DNA from: an uncultured Collinsella sp.
GTDB taxonomy: Bacteria; Actinomycetota; Coriobacteriia; Coriobacteriales; Coriobacteriaceae
DNA: 55,886 bases
Reading direction: 5' to 3'
Assembly: GCA_900543505.1 (NCBI GenBank)
Contig: UQSB01000006.1
Coordinates: forward strand, 1-55,886
Shown: one piece after another, positions 34,555-44,942 of the stretch
Layout of the letters: each line of letters starts with the position of its first letter
How positions within the stretch are numbered: position 1 is the stretch's first letter
Notes under the pieces: model-generated
What the model was told of the DNA's origin: nothing
Databases searched by the model: none
What the model saw: only the letters and a program-made list of their open reading frames with translations
Translations under genes and position numbers: made by a program

Positions 34555-35973
34555 ATGGCTGATTCCCAGACTGCAACCTCCGCGCCCGAGTTTAAGAGCG
34601 CCCACTTTATCGGTATCGGCGGCGCCGGCATGAGCGGCATCGCCCTCGTTCTGCACGAGCGCGGTTATGCCGTTACCGGCTCCGACCTTAAGACGTCACG
34701 TTATATCCGCCAGCTTACCCGCGCTGGTGTGAAGGTGCATGTGGGCCATGAGGCCGCCACGATCGACGAGGTTAAGCCCGACGTGGTTGTTGTCTCCACC
34801 GCTATTCCGGAATCCAACCCTGAACTCGTGCGCGCTCGCGAGCTTGGTATTCCCGTGTGGCCCCGTGCCAAGATGCTCTCTGCTTTGGGCCACGGCTACA
34901 CCACCGTCGCTGTTGCCGGCACGCATGGCAAGACCACCACGTCTTCGATGTGTGCCACCATGCTCGACCGCATGGGTCTGGATCCGAGCTTCCTGATCGG
35001 TGGCATCGTCGAGGGCTATGACACGAACGGCAAGAACGGCTCGGGCGACTACTTTGTCGCCGAGGCCGACGAGTCCGACAGCTCCTTCCTGTTCCTGAAC
35101 CCCAACGTAGTCATTGTGACCAACGTCGAGGCCGACCACCTCGATCACTACTCGGGTATCGAGGAGATCGAGGCAACTTTCGCCAAATTCATGAGCCTGG
35201 TGGGCGAGGACGGCACCGTCATCGTCTGCGGTGAGGACCCGCATCTGGTCGAGCTCGCCAAGTCGACGGGCCGTCATGTGCTTTCCTACGGCTTTGCCGA
35301 GAGCAACGACATCGTCTGCATGCACCCGGATGTCAAGGGCATCCAGAGTGACTTTATCGTTCGCTTTGAGGACGGCACTGAGCGCGCTGTGGAGATCAAG
35401 AGCAATCCCGGTCGCCACAACATGCTCAACGCCACGGCGGTGCTCACCGTCGCCCATGTCCTGGGCCTTGACATCGACGCCGCCGCCAAGGCGCTCTCGA
35501 GCTTTGAGGGCGTCCGCCGTCGCTTTACCCACGTGGGCGATATCGATGGCATCACCGTGGTCGATGATTACGGCCATCACCCCACCGAGATCAAGGCTAC
35601 GCTTGCTGCCGCTTCGTCGCTGGGCTACAAGCACGTCGACGTCGTGTTCCAGCCGCACCGCTATTCGCGCCTGCAGGCCCTGTGCGACGACTTTGCCGAT
35701 GCATTTGCCAATGCCGATAAACTGCTGCTGATTGATGTGTTCTCGGCTGGCGAGATGCCCATTCCGGGTGTCACCTCTAAGATGCTCGCCGATACCGTGC
35801 GCGCCAAGCATCCTGGCAAGGAGGTCGTGTACTGCTCCAGCCGTCTTGAGCTCAATCAGGAGCTCGAGCAGATGGTGGGCGAGGGCGACCTGCTGCTCAC
35901 CATGGGTGCTGGTGACGTTACGACCGTCGGTCCCGAGTTCATTGAGTATCTGACTGCCAAGAAAGACGCTTAA
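34555..35973 (+). CDS. murC: UDP-MurNAc-L-alanine ligase
   Basis: Adds L-alanine to UDP-MurNAc. The 472-residue product starts with FKSAHFIGIGGAGMSGIA (13-30), has the P-loop AGTHGKTTTS (121-130), a TNVEADHLDHY region, and DDYGHHPTEIKATL near residue 340. AAGGAG at 34538-34543 supports the ATG at 34555. About 95 bases separate it from murG, so a separate promoter is possible. Confidence 0.96.
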   Translation: MADSQTATSAPEFKSAHFIGIGGAGMSGIALVLHERGYAVTGSDLKTSRYIRQLTRAGVKVHVGHEAATIDEVKPDVVVVSTAIPESNPELVRARELGIPVWPRAKMLSALGHGYTTVAVAGTHGKTTTSSMCATMLDRMGLDPSFLIGGIVEGYDTNGKNGSGDYFVAEADESDSSFLFLNPNVVIVTNVEADHLDHYSGIEEIEATFAKFMSLVGEDGTVIVCGEDPHLVELAKSTGRHVLSYGFAESNDIVCMHPDVKGIQSDFIVRFEDGTERAVEIKSNPGRHNMLNATAVLTVAHVLGLDIDAAAKALSSFEGVRRRFTHVGDIDGITVVDDYGHHPTEIKATLAAASSLGYKHVDVVFQPHRYSRLQALCDDFADAFANADKLLLIDVFSAGEMPIPGVTSKMLADTVRAKHPGKEVVYCSSRLELNQELEQMVGEGDLLLTMGAGDVTTVGPEFIEYLTAKKDA

Positions 35974-35978
35974 GTCTA

Positions 35979-36890
35979 ATGGGTCTGTTTAACGCCGTCA
36001 TGGCGCTCTCGGGCATGATCGACACGGATGTGATCGAGGACGAGCGCCTTGCGCGTCATACGAGCTATCGTATCGGCGGCAAGGCCGACCTCTTTGTGAC
36101 GTGCCATAGCTATCATGCCCTCCGCCGCGCCGTGGCGGTGCTCGATCGCGAGCAGGTGCCGTGGGTCATCATCGGCAAGGGCTCCAATCTGCTGGTTGCC
36201 GATGGCGGTTATCGCGGTGCCGTCATTTCGCTCGGACGTGAGTTTCAGCGCACGGTTGTTGCCGATGACGGTTGTACGCTGACGGTCGGTGCGGGCGTGA
36301 TGTTTGCGCGCCTGGTCAACGATGCCCTGTCGCGTAGCCTCTCGGGCCTTGAGTTTGCCGTTGGCATTCCTGGTTCGGTCGGCGGTGCGATATCTATGAA
36401 TGCCGGCACACGGACCGAGTGGATTGGCTCGCTGGTTGAGGATGTCGTAACGTTTGACCCGGCATCCGGTATCAAGCATTATGCGGGGTCCGAGATCACT
36501 TGGGGCTACCGCGAATGTAGCCTTCCCCGCAATGAGATCATCCTCGAGTGCGTGCTCAAGCTAAAACCGGCGCCCAAGGCCGACATTCGCGAGCGCATGG
36601 AGCGGTACCTTACAAGGCGCAAGCGTACGCAGCCCATGGGTCGCGCATCCTGCGGGTCTGTCTTTCGCAACCCGCCCAATGCGAGTGTGGGCAAGCTTAT
36701 CGAGGATTGTGGATTAAAGGGTTTTTCGATTGGCGGCGCGGAAGTTTCGCCCGTTCACGCTAATTTTATCGTTAATAACGGAATTGCCTCGGCCGATGAC
36801 GTTGCCGCGGTTATTAGACATGTGCACGGAAAGGTGAGGGAGGCGTATGGCATCGAGCTCAGACCGGAAGTTAAATTCCTCGGCTTCTAG
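35979..36890 (+). CDS. murB: UDP-N-acetylenolpyruvoylglucosamine reductase
   Basis: A flavoenzyme reducing UDP-GlcNAc-enolpyruvate to UDP-MurNAc. The 303-residue product has the FAD-binding GKGSNLLVADGG (about 67-78), GIPGSVGGAISMNAGT (about 129-144) and RASCGSVFRNPP with the proton-donor Ser. It begins 6 bases after the murC stop, and its 3' end overlaps the ftsQ start by 44 bases, which is long and implies tight coupling. Confidence 0.96.
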   Translation: MGLFNAVMALSGMIDTDVIEDERLARHTSYRIGGKADLFVTCHSYHALRRAVAVLDREQVPWVIIGKGSNLLVADGGYRGAVISLGREFQRTVVADDGCTLTVGAGVMFARLVNDALSRSLSGLEFAVGIPGSVGGAISMNAGTRTEWIGSLVEDVVTFDPASGIKHYAGSEITWGYRECSLPRNEIILECVLKLKPAPKADIRERMERYLTRRKRTQPMGRASCGSVFRNPPNASVGKLIEDCGLKGFSIGGAEVSPVHANFIVNNGIASADDVAAVIRHVHGKVREAYGIELRPEVKFLGF

Positions 36891-38103
36891 AGCATCGAAA
36901 CCCACCTTCCGCCGCGCCGGAGGGCGTTCCGGCGCGCCTGCCAAACCTCAACGCAATACCGTCGCGCACTCTAAGTCTGTCGGGCATGCTCGACAGACCA
37001 GTCGTCCGGTCGTCGGCTCGCAGCTCGGTAATCGTCCGGCCGCAAAAAAGTCCTCGCGTCCCTCGGTGACGTCAAAGCCTGTTATGGGCGCCAAGCCTGC
37101 CCGTCCCATGGCAGCTCCCAAGCCCTCGACGGGAACTAAAGCGGCGCGTCCAGGTCTCACGCTGGGCGCATCGAAACCGCGCTCGCTGACATCGGTGCCG
37201 GCTACCGCCAAGAAGCCTTCGAGTAAAAAAGGTTTCAACCCGTTATCTTCACTTGGAGCGATGGCAAATAAAACATCAGACGCCGCTTCTGTCATTACAG
37301 GCAAAGGCAAAATCGTGGGCGGCGTTCTGGCCGTCTTGGCCGTGCTCGTCGTCGTTGCCATCGTGGTGATCAACTCTGGACTGTTTACTGCCACTGATAT
37401 TCAGATTCAAGGCAGCGAGCATGTGACGAAGCACGATGCTATCCAGCTGATCGACTTGCCCGAGGGAACGTCGCTTTTTAACGTCGATCCCGACCAGATT
37501 ACCGAGGATCTCAAGCAGAACCCGTGGGTTTCGGGCGTGGATGTCCAGCGCCAGTTTCCCCATACGCTTATCATCACGCCGACGGAGCGTAAAGTTATCG
37601 CCATTGCGTATATCAGCTCCGACGACCTTGCCTGGGCTATCGGAGACGATGACACCTGGATCGCCCCGCTGTCGACGTCGGTCGAAGTGGACGACCAGGG
37701 CAACGTCATCACGACAGGGCAGGGCTCAAATACCTTGACCGGAATCGATGCCGCGCTGGCGCTCGCCAAGCATTATGGCGCGGTGTTGTTGACTGATGTC
37801 TCGGCGGATGTCGCTCCGGTTTCCGGCCAGGCGGTGAACTCCAAAGCCGTTAAGGCCGGCCTGGATTATGTGCGTGGTTTTTCGAGCGAGTTCTTGGGAC
37901 AAGTCAAGGATATTTCCACGCCTTCGGTCGAAGCCATCTCGGCAAACCTCAATAACGGCATTGAGGTGTCGCTGGGCGATTCGGACGATATCGCCAAGAA
38001 GGAACGCGTAGTCACCAAGTTGCTTTCGCAGGTAGAGGGCGTAACGTATATCAATGTGCGCTCTCCGGGCAACTACACATTTAGGAATGCTCCGACCTCG
38101 TAG
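36847..38103 (+). CDS. ftsQ: FtsQ/DivIB-like divisome protein with POTRA domain
   Basis: A bitopic protein of 418 residues. It has a basic, Lys/Ser/Pro/Ala-rich cytoplasmic region (1-150), one membrane helix (about 156-178) and an extracellular POTRA segment (GLFTATDIQIQGSEHVTKHDAI). A beta domain follows with NPWVSGVDVQRQFPHTLIITPTER, the region conserved in FtsQ. The ATG at 36847 lies inside murB and is used because the basic region and helix follow in frame. FtsQ recruits FtsL and FtsB to the septum. Cytoplasmic tails in this family are usually shorter. Confidence 0.88.
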   Translation: MASSSDRKLNSSASRASKPTFRRAGGRSGAPAKPQRNTVAHSKSVGHARQTSRPVVGSQLGNRPAAKKSSRPSVTSKPVMGAKPARPMAAPKPSTGTKAARPGLTLGASKPRSLTSVPATAKKPSSKKGFNPLSSLGAMANKTSDAASVITGKGKIVGGVLAVLAVLVVVAIVVINSGLFTATDIQIQGSEHVTKHDAIQLIDLPEGTSLFNVDPDQITEDLKQNPWVSGVDVQRQFPHTLIITPTERKVIAIAYISSDDLAWAIGDDDTWIAPLSTSVEVDDQGNVITTGQGSNTLTGIDAALALAKHYGAVLLTDVSADVAPVSGQAVNSKAVKAGLDYVRGFSSEFLGQVKDISTPSVEAISANLNNGIEVSLGDSDDIAKKERVVTKLLSQVEGVTYINVRSPGNYTFRNAPTS

Positions 38104-38302
38104 CGCTGGTTGATGCTTTGTTGAGGGGCCATACCACGCCGTTTATCTGGTTTGTTTGGTTTTCACGGTCAATTATTTGACTGATACGTTCATAATGTGC
38201 AAACATAATACGGTTTACCTTTGCATTTACTTTCAACCTGAAGGTTAATGTGCGCAGGGGTCGACCCATGCTATGGCTATAACCTTTGTTCGGAGGACCG
38301 AC
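38104..38302 (+). promoter_or_regulatory. ftsQ-ftsZ intergenic region
   Basis: A 199-base gap between ftsQ and ftsZ with a likely ftsZ promoter. TTGCAT (about 38221) is followed after 17 bases by GTTAAT, and a TTGACT/TAATG arrangement lies further upstream. AACCTGAAGGTT forms a small palindrome at about 38236. Exact promoter is uncertain. Confidence 0.4.
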
Positions 38303-39457
38303 ATGCACGAGACAGAGATCAACAACTACCTTGCCGTCATTAAGGTGGTCGGCGTCGGCGGCGGCGGTACCAACGCGGTCAATCGAATGATCGAAGAGGG
38401 CATCCGCGGCGTCGAGTTTGTTGCCATCAACACCGATGCTCAGGCACTCGCGATCTCTGATGCCGATATCAAGGTGCACATCGGCACCGACCTTACCCGC
38501 GGCCTGGGCGCCGGCGCCAATCCCGAGGTTGGCCGCAAGGCTGCCGATGAGTCCCGCGACGACATCGCCGAGGCGCTCGCTGGCGCCGACATGGTGTTTA
38601 TCACCTGCGGCGAGGGCGGCGGCACCGGTACCGGCGCCGCACCCATCGTTGCCGATATCGCGATGAACGAGGTCGGCGCACTGACCGTCGCCGTCGTGAC
38701 CAAGCCCTTCACCTTCGAGGGCCGCAAGCGTAAGAAGAGCGCCGAGGAGGGCATCAAGACCCTCTCCGATTGCGTCGACACCATGATCGTCATTCCTAAC
38801 GATAAGCTGCTCGACATCGCCGAGAAGAAGACCACCATGCTCGAGGCCTTCGCGATTGCCGATGGCGTCCTTTCCCAGGGCACCCAGGGCATCACCGACC
38901 TCATCACCGTCCCCGGTATCATCAACCTGGACTTCGCCGATGTTAAGACCATCATGAAGCAGGCCGGTACCGCCATGATGGGTATCGGTACCTCTTCTGG
39001 GGATACTCGTGCCGTCGACGCTGCCCAGCAGGCCATCTCCAGCCCGCTGCTCGAGAGCTCCATCGATGGTGCCACGCGCGTGCTGCTCTCCATCGCCGGT
39101 TCCAAGGACCTGGGCATCCAGGAGATCAGCGACGCCGCCGACGTTGTCGCCAACGCTGTCGACCCCGAGGCCAACATCATCTTCGGTACCGTTGTCGACG
39201 AGTCCCTGGGCGATCAGGTGCGTATCACCGTCATCGCTACGGGCTTCTCCGACTCCAACGTCAACCGTCAGGATGAGCTCTTTGCTGCTCAGCAGTCTCA
39301 GAGCAAGGCCGCTGCCTCCGCTGAGCCGCAGCGCACCGCTCCGGCTGCCAGCCCGGCTCAGGCCGCTCCGACCCGCAACGTCGGTGGTACCGAGCTGCCC
39401 AACTTTGGCAACGACCAGTTCGAGCTTCCCGACTTCCTGAAGCGCGGTAGCTTCTAG
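38303..39457 (+). CDS. ftsZ: Cell division protein FtsZ
   Basis: The tubulin-like GTPase that forms the Z ring. The 384-residue product has VGVGGGGTNAVNRM (about 14-27), the tubulin signature GEGGGTGTGAAP (about 102-113), the synergy loop NLDFADVKTIM, and a C-terminal peptide ELPDFLKRGSF for partner binding (SepF in Actinobacteria). CGGAGG lies before the ATG at 38303; an upstream in-frame ATG at 38273 has no such site. A strong terminator follows. No ftsA is found here, so SepF is the likely membrane tether. Confidence 0.98.
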   Translation: MHETEINNYLAVIKVVGVGGGGTNAVNRMIEEGIRGVEFVAINTDAQALAISDADIKVHIGTDLTRGLGAGANPEVGRKAADESRDDIAEALAGADMVFITCGEGGGTGTGAAPIVADIAMNEVGALTVAVVTKPFTFEGRKRKKSAEEGIKTLSDCVDTMIVIPNDKLLDIAEKKTTMLEAFAIADGVLSQGTQGITDLITVPGIINLDFADVKTIMKQAGTAMMGIGTSSGDTRAVDAAQQAISSPLLESSIDGATRVLLSIAGSKDLGIQEISDAADVVANAVDPEANIIFGTVVDESLGDQVRITVIATGFSDSNVNRQDELFAAQQSQSKAAASAEPQRTAPAASPAQAAPTRNVGGTELPNFGNDQFELPDFLKRGSF

Positions 39458-39480
39458 TTCGTTTTTCTCAACGACCTGCA

Positions 39481-39512
39481 CGGGGTGTGTCCATTTGGAT
39501 GCACCCCGTTTT
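39481..39512 (+). terminator. Terminator of ftsZ
   Basis: CGGGGTGTGTCC (39481-39492) and GGATGCACCCCG (39497-39508) pair over 12 bases with a wobble pair, followed by TTTTG. It ends the dcw transcription unit. Confidence 0.88.
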
Positions 39513-39546
39513 GTTTCTCGTTTGTAAACGAAAGCCTCCAATCTCC

Positions 39547-39617
39547 TTACGTTCCCTTTACGTTTGGTCCCTACCGCTGCGGGTATCCTTTTAAGGAAGT
39601 ATGACAGCCGTATAAAC
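39547..39617 (+). promoter_or_regulatory. Candidate PHO box and promoter before pgeF-pst
   Basis: TTACGTT occurs at 39547-39553 and again at 39558-39564, an 11-bp direct repeat. This is the spacing of PhoB/PhoP boxes, and the units also resemble the GTTC-type repeats of actinobacterial PHO boxes. TATAAA at about 39612 could serve as a -10. This is the only non-coding gap before the pst genes. Assignment is by pattern and context. Confidence 0.45.
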
Positions 39618-39667
39618 GCGGACTGCGCGGCGACGCCGCGGTACTTGTGTTATTAGGAGGCTTTAGT

Positions 39668-40468
39668 ATGGCAGCACGTGCGGACAACGTTTCGCGTGTC
39701 GACCATGATGGAGTTACGTTGGTGGAGGGCGCGACATCCGATGTCCGCTTTGCCTTTACCGAGCGCACCGGTGGCGTTTCTGAAGATGCGTACTCCTCGC
39801 TCAACCTGGGCTCGCATGTAGGCGATGACCCCTTTGCTGTTCAAGAAAATCGTCGTCGAGTGCTCGAAGCTATGGGCGCCACTGAGTGCGAGCATAATCT
39901 GCTCGTGCCCAATCAGGTACATGGTGACCATATCGTTACGGTGACTTCGAGCGGCGCCGACGATCTTGAGGCTGTTCGCGAGCAGATTGCCGAGGGCTGC
40001 GATGCCATCGTCTGTACGGCCCATGACGTGCCCGTGCTGCTCTGCTTTGCCGACTGCGTTCCCGTGGTGCTGGTGGCCCCCGGCGGATTTGCCGTGGTGC
40101 ACTCCGGTTGGAAGGGCACGATTGCACGTATTTCTGCCAAGGCGTGCCAGGCGCTTTGCGATGCTGCCGGCTGCGATGCGAGCGACGTTTCCGCCTATAT
40201 CGGCCCCCATATCTTGGCTGACGAATATGAGGTATCCCGGGAACTCATGGATCGCTTTGCCGTCGAGTTCTCTTGCATCGATGCGAGTGCCTCTCGCATG
40301 CTCGATCTTTCCGCTGCCATTTGTGAGGCGCTGGTAGATGCCGGTGTGGACGCGGATAATATCGTGGATACCCAGCTTTCGACTGTGCGTCAGAACGACC
40401 GCTTTTATTCCTACCGTAACGAGGACGGCACCTGTGGGCGCCATGCTGCGATCGGCGTGATGCTATGA
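39668..40468 (+). CDS. pgeF: Peptidoglycan editing factor / YfiH-type multicopper family
   Basis: A 266-residue member of the YfiH/LACC1 family. In E. coli, PgeF removes misincorporated L-Ser from UDP-MurNAc peptides, which ensures L-Ala in the wall; other members have purine nucleosidase activity. Motifs include FTERTGGVSEDAYSSLNLG (about 29-47), VPNQVHGDHIV with the conserved His, CADCVPVVLV, and HSGWKGT near the middle. AGGAGG lies upstream of the ATG. Its stop overlaps the pstS start (ATGA), so it links division and phosphate units in one transcript. Confidence 0.92.
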   Translation: MAARADNVSRVDHDGVTLVEGATSDVRFAFTERTGGVSEDAYSSLNLGSHVGDDPFAVQENRRRVLEAMGATECEHNLLVPNQVHGDHIVTVTSSGADDLEAVREQIAEGCDAIVCTAHDVPVLLCFADCVPVVLVAPGGFAVVHSGWKGTIARISAKACQALCDAAGCDASDVSAYIGPHILADEYEVSRELMDRFAVEFSCIDASASRMLDLSAAICEALVDAGVDADNIVDTQLSTVRQNDRFYSYRNEDGTCGRHAAIGVML

Positions 40469-41301
40469 GAAAGATCGTATCGGTCCTGAGCGCCGCTGTG
40501 CTTACGCTTACGCTGTGCGCCTGTTCTTCGGGATCTTCTACCTCTTCCATTACCGTGGCCGGCTCCACGACCTGCCTTCCTATCGCCGAAATTGCGGCAG
40601 AGGGCTTTAAGGAGGAGACCGGCATCGACGTGCTCGTTTCCGGTTTGGGCTCTTCCGCTGGCATCGAAGCCGTCAGCGCCGGCACGGCCGATATCGCCAG
40701 CTCCTCCCGTGGACTCAATGCCGACGAACAGGATCTGGGCCTGACTCCCATCGTCATTGCCCACGACGGTATCGCGGTCATCGTGAACGAAGACAACCCC
40801 GTCGATAACCTCTCGACCGAGCAGCTCCGCGATATCTATGCCGGCAAGATCACCAACTGGAAAGAAGTCGGTGGCGAGGACCTGAGGATTCAGGTTATCA
40901 ACCGAGATGAGGCGTCTGGCACGCGTGAAGCCTTCCGCACCATCGTGATGGACGGCACCCCGTTCGATCGCCGCTCCGCCGTTCTTTCGGGCACGGGCCA
41001 GGTGCGCGACGTGGTATCTCGTTCGCGCGGGGCTATCGGCTACATTTCGCTGGGCTTCGTCGATAGCCTCAACGCCAAGACCTCGGTCAAGGCCGTCTCG
41101 GTCAATCATGTTGAGGCGTCCGAGAAGACGGTCGCGAGTGGCGGCTATCCCATCTCGCGCGACCTTTACTTCTTTGTGAAGGGTGCGCCTTCGCAGCAGG
41201 CGCAGGATTACATCGACTACGTGACGTCCGAAAAGATGGACAAGCAGATTCGCGAGGCGGGCTTTATTCCCGTCACCAACGACGAGAAGGGGAGTGAGTA
41301 G
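40465..41301 (+). CDS. pstS: Phosphate ABC transporter, binding lipoprotein
   Basis: A 278-residue phosphate-binding protein. It has a signal peptide ending in a lipobox (LCAC, with lipidated Cys20), a Ser-rich linker, then GSTTCLPIAEIAAEGF and ASGTREAFRTI with the phosphate-binding SGT-type loop. It resembles the PstS of Gram-positive bacteria anchored to the membrane. Start overlaps pgeF by 4 bases and pstC follows at once, so the system is encoded as a single unit. Confidence 0.95.
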   Translation: MRKIVSVLSAAVLTLTLCACSSGSSTSSITVAGSTTCLPIAEIAAEGFKEETGIDVLVSGLGSSAGIEAVSAGTADIASSSRGLNADEQDLGLTPIVIAHDGIAVIVNEDNPVDNLSTEQLRDIYAGKITNWKEVGGEDLRIQVINRDEASGTREAFRTIVMDGTPFDRRSAVLSGTGQVRDVVSRSRGAIGYISLGFVDSLNAKTSVKAVSVNHVEASEKTVASGGYPISRDLYFFVKGAPSQQAQDYIDYVTSEKMDKQIREAGFIPVTNDEKGSE

Positions 41302-41302
41302 C

Positions 41303-42229
41303 ATGGAAGCACAGGAAAACTCCCAGACTGAGCAGAATGCTCAGGCGCCCAAGAAGCGCGAGCTGGCGCTCGTATCGCGCAGCACCTATATCAAGGAGAA
41401 GGCGCTGCAGTGGATTTTCTTTGCCTGCGCGTTCTTGGCGGTTGTTACCGTCATCCTGATTTTTGTCTTTACCACCTACTCGGCGCTGCCCGTCTTTACC
41501 GACATCGGTCTGGCGGACTTCTTTAGCTTTACGTGGGCGCCCTCTGAGGGCCACTACGGCATCGTGTCGCTGCTTGCCGGCTCGGGTCTGGTGACCGTCG
41601 GTGCGCTCGCCATGGGTGTGCCCCTAGGCGTGGGCACGGCCGTGTATCTGGTCGAGATCGCCAGCAAGCGCGTGCGCAAGCTCATCAGCCCTGCCGTTGA
41701 CCTGTTGGCCGGCATCCCTTCTATCATCTATGGCTTCTTTGGCATGATCATCATCCGTCCGTTTATCGCGCAACTGACCGGTGGTCTTGGTTTTGGTGCG
41801 CTGACGGCGTGGTTCGTGCTTGCCATCATGATCGTCCCTACCATCACCACGCTCACCATCGATGCCCTCAATTCCATTCCCATGGGTATTCGCGAGGCAT
41901 CGTATGCCATGGGTGCTACTAAATGGCAGACCATCTATAAGGTCGTGCTACCTGCCGCTAAGCTGGGTATCGTGGATGCCATCGTGCTGGGTATGGGCCG
42001 TGCCATCGGCGAGACCATGGCCGTGCTCATGGTCGTGGGTAACGCCCCGGTTATTCCCGACAGCATTGCGAGCCCCATCTCGACGCTCACGAGCCAGATC
42101 GCGCTCGACATGAGCTATTCCTCGGGTCTGCACCGCTCGGCGCTGTTCGGCATGGGCGTGGTCCTGTTTATCATCTCCGCCACGCTGGTGGGCATCGTCC
42201 GTCTGATTTCCAAGAAGAAGAGGGGGTAG
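41303..42229 (+). CDS. pstC: Phosphate ABC transporter permease PstC
   Basis: One of two permeases of the high-affinity phosphate importer. The 308-residue product has an N-terminal cytoplasmic part, about six membrane helices and the coupling loop EASYAMGATKWQTIYKVVLPAA. It contains RAIGETMAVLMVVGN as in PstC. AAGGGGAG supports the ATG at 41303. Confidence 0.95.
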   Translation: MEAQENSQTEQNAQAPKKRELALVSRSTYIKEKALQWIFFACAFLAVVTVILIFVFTTYSALPVFTDIGLADFFSFTWAPSEGHYGIVSLLAGSGLVTVGALAMGVPLGVGTAVYLVEIASKRVRKLISPAVDLLAGIPSIIYGFFGMIIIRPFIAQLTGGLGFGALTAWFVLAIMIVPTITTLTIDALNSIPMGIREASYAMGATKWQTIYKVVLPAAKLGIVDAIVLGMGRAIGETMAVLMVVGNAPVIPDSIASPISTLTSQIALDMSYSSGLHRSALFGMGVVLFIISATLVGIVRLISKKKRG

Positions 42230-42232
42230 GCT

Positions 42233-43138
42233 ATGTCCGATTCCGTTGACACGACGGTCGATACGACCTCGTCGCGCGAGCGCATCAAGCGTGCCCTTTC
42301 CCATGGCAAGAAGGGCCGCATCAACAAGGACCTGTCCAACAAGATCATGCTTGGCGTGTTCCGTGCCGCGGCATACATCACCACGCTGGTGCTGGTCGCT
42401 ATCATCGCCTACGTGGTCATCAACGGCCTGCCACACATCTCGCTCGACTTTATCTTCGGTTGGCCCCAGGGCGTCAACGCCGAGGGCGGTATTTGGCCCA
42501 CGATCGTCTCGACCGTCTATGTGACGGCGCTCGCCATGCTTATCTGCACGCCGATCGCTGTGCTGGCAGCCGTCTATCTGGCCGAGTACGCCAAGCAGGG
42601 CAAGATCGTCGAGCTCATTCGCTACGCTGCTGACGCTTTGGCCTCGGTGCCCTCCATCGTTATGGGCCTGTTTGGCTACGCCTTGTTTGTCGAGGCCATG
42701 GGCCTGGGCCTTTCGATGGTCTCGGCCGCTCTGGCGCTCGCGCTCTTGATGCTTCCCATCGTCATGCGCACCACCGAAGAGGCCATTCGCGCCGTCCCGC
42801 GCTATATCCGTTGGGGCGCGTACGGCCTGGGCGCCACCAAGTGGCAGGTTGTCTCCAAGATTGTGCTTCCTTCTGCCTTTGGCCGTATTGCCACGGGCAT
42901 TGTCCTTGCCATCGGCCGTGCCATTGGCGAGACCGCCGTGGTGCTCTACACCATGGGCCAGGCCATCAATCTACCTATCTCGCCGCTCGATTCCGGCCGC
43001 CCCATGACCGTTCACCTGTACCTGCTTGCCAACGACGGCATCAACATGAACGCAGCCTACGGCACCGCGCTCTTGCTGATGGTGATCATTCTGGCCTTCA
43101 ACCTGTTTGCGCGCTTCCTGTCGCGCAAGCGTCGCTAG
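42233..43138 (+). CDS. pstA: Phosphate ABC transporter permease PstA
   Basis: The second permease, 301 residues, about six helices. It has the coupling loop WGAYGLGATKWQVVSKIVLPSAF and RAIGETAVVLYTMG. It begins 4 bases after pstC. Residues 1-37 are polar and charged. Confidence 0.95.
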   Translation: MSDSVDTTVDTTSSRERIKRALSHGKKGRINKDLSNKIMLGVFRAAAYITTLVLVAIIAYVVINGLPHISLDFIFGWPQGVNAEGGIWPTIVSTVYVTALAMLICTPIAVLAAVYLAEYAKQGKIVELIRYAADALASVPSIVMGLFGYALFVEAMGLGLSMVSAALALALLMLPIVMRTTEEAIRAVPRYIRWGAYGLGATKWQVVSKIVLPSAFGRIATGIVLAIGRAIGETAVVLYTMGQAINLPISPLDSGRPMTVHLYLLANDGINMNAAYGTALLLMVIILAFNLFARFLSRKRR

Positions 43139-43150
43139 TTAAGGAGTCCC

Positions 43151-43954
<804 letters not shown>

Positions 43955-44046
43955 TCGGTGCGACTAGTCCCAAGCCGATCGGACCTGGTCCGGTGCGTAT
44001 TCACTGTGCGGGCTGCATGACCGCACCCAACTGATTGGAGTGAACC

Positions 44047-44904
44047 ATGCGCAAACTGTTTTCCCGTCAGCTCGTCGAGGCCCGTCACGAGATGCTGAGC
44101 ATCTATGAGGCCGTCGATCTGGCCCTCCACGATGCCGTAAAGGCCTACGCGACCGACGATCGCAAGCTCGCCACCAAGACCAAGAAGCGCACGCTTTCGA
44201 TTGACGCGCGCTGCGCCAACCTGGAGGCCGTGTGCTACAACCTGATCGCTACGCAGTCGCCGGTCGCCTCCGACTTCCGCTTGTTGCAGACAATCATCTA
44301 CGTCGACTTTAACCTGCAGCGCATGACCGATAAGGTTCGCCAGATCTGCCGCGCCACGCGTCACATGGTCAAGGCCGACATCTCGCTGCCTCAGGAGCTT
44401 GTGGCCCTGGTTGAAGCCGAGGCCGAGGCTGTCTATCAGGTGCTGGGTTCGTCGCTTTCTGCGCTCGTCACCAACGACATGTCCATCATCTGTAATCTGG
44501 CCGTCGAGGACGAGCCGGTGCATGCGGCGTACGAGAAGTTCTTCCGTACCTTCAACCGCATGGACACGGGCGATTTTATGGACGACGACAGTAACTATGA
44601 CGATCTACGCCGTGCCATCATGGTTTCGCGCTACCTCGATCGCATCGCTTCGATTTCCATCGATGCCGCCTGTCGTCTGACCTTCCTTTTGACCGGCCAG
44701 CGCATGAACGCCGGCGATATCGCCCGCACGGATGAGGACGAGCTCGAGAGCATGCGCGTGCCTTCGGGCGAGGGCGTTATCATGAGGCCTGCCGTCGATG
44801 CGCGCTTTGTTGCCAAGGTGCCTGCTCACGAGGTGAGCGAGGGTCTTCGCTACCTGCTCGAGCACCTCGAGGACGAGGACGACACCGAGGACGACGAGGA
44901 GTAG
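44047..44904 (+). CDS. phoU: Phosphate signalling protein PhoU
   Basis: A 285-residue helical protein that links Pst transport to the PhoR/PhoB-type two-component system. It has the repeated PhoU helices with the acidic metal-binding motif pattern (first repeat ending SPVASDFRLLQTIIYVDFNLQRMTD). It has an acidic tail (EDEDDTEDDEE). It is 92 bases after pstB. No PhoR/PhoP pair is seen in the window. Confidence 0.9.
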   Translation: MRKLFSRQLVEARHEMLSIYEAVDLALHDAVKAYATDDRKLATKTKKRTLSIDARCANLEAVCYNLIATQSPVASDFRLLQTIIYVDFNLQRMTDKVRQICRATRHMVKADISLPQELVALVEAEAEAVYQVLGSSLSALVTNDMSIICNLAVEDEPVHAAYEKFFRTFNRMDTGDFMDDDSNYDDLRRAIMVSRYLDRIASISIDAACRLTFLLTGQRMNAGDIARTDEDELESMRVPSGEGVIMRPAVDARFVAKVPAHEVSEGLRYLLEHLEDEDDTEDDEE

Positions 44905-44942
44905 GGTAGCTCCGTTCGTCGAAAGATTGTAAATACCTAAGT

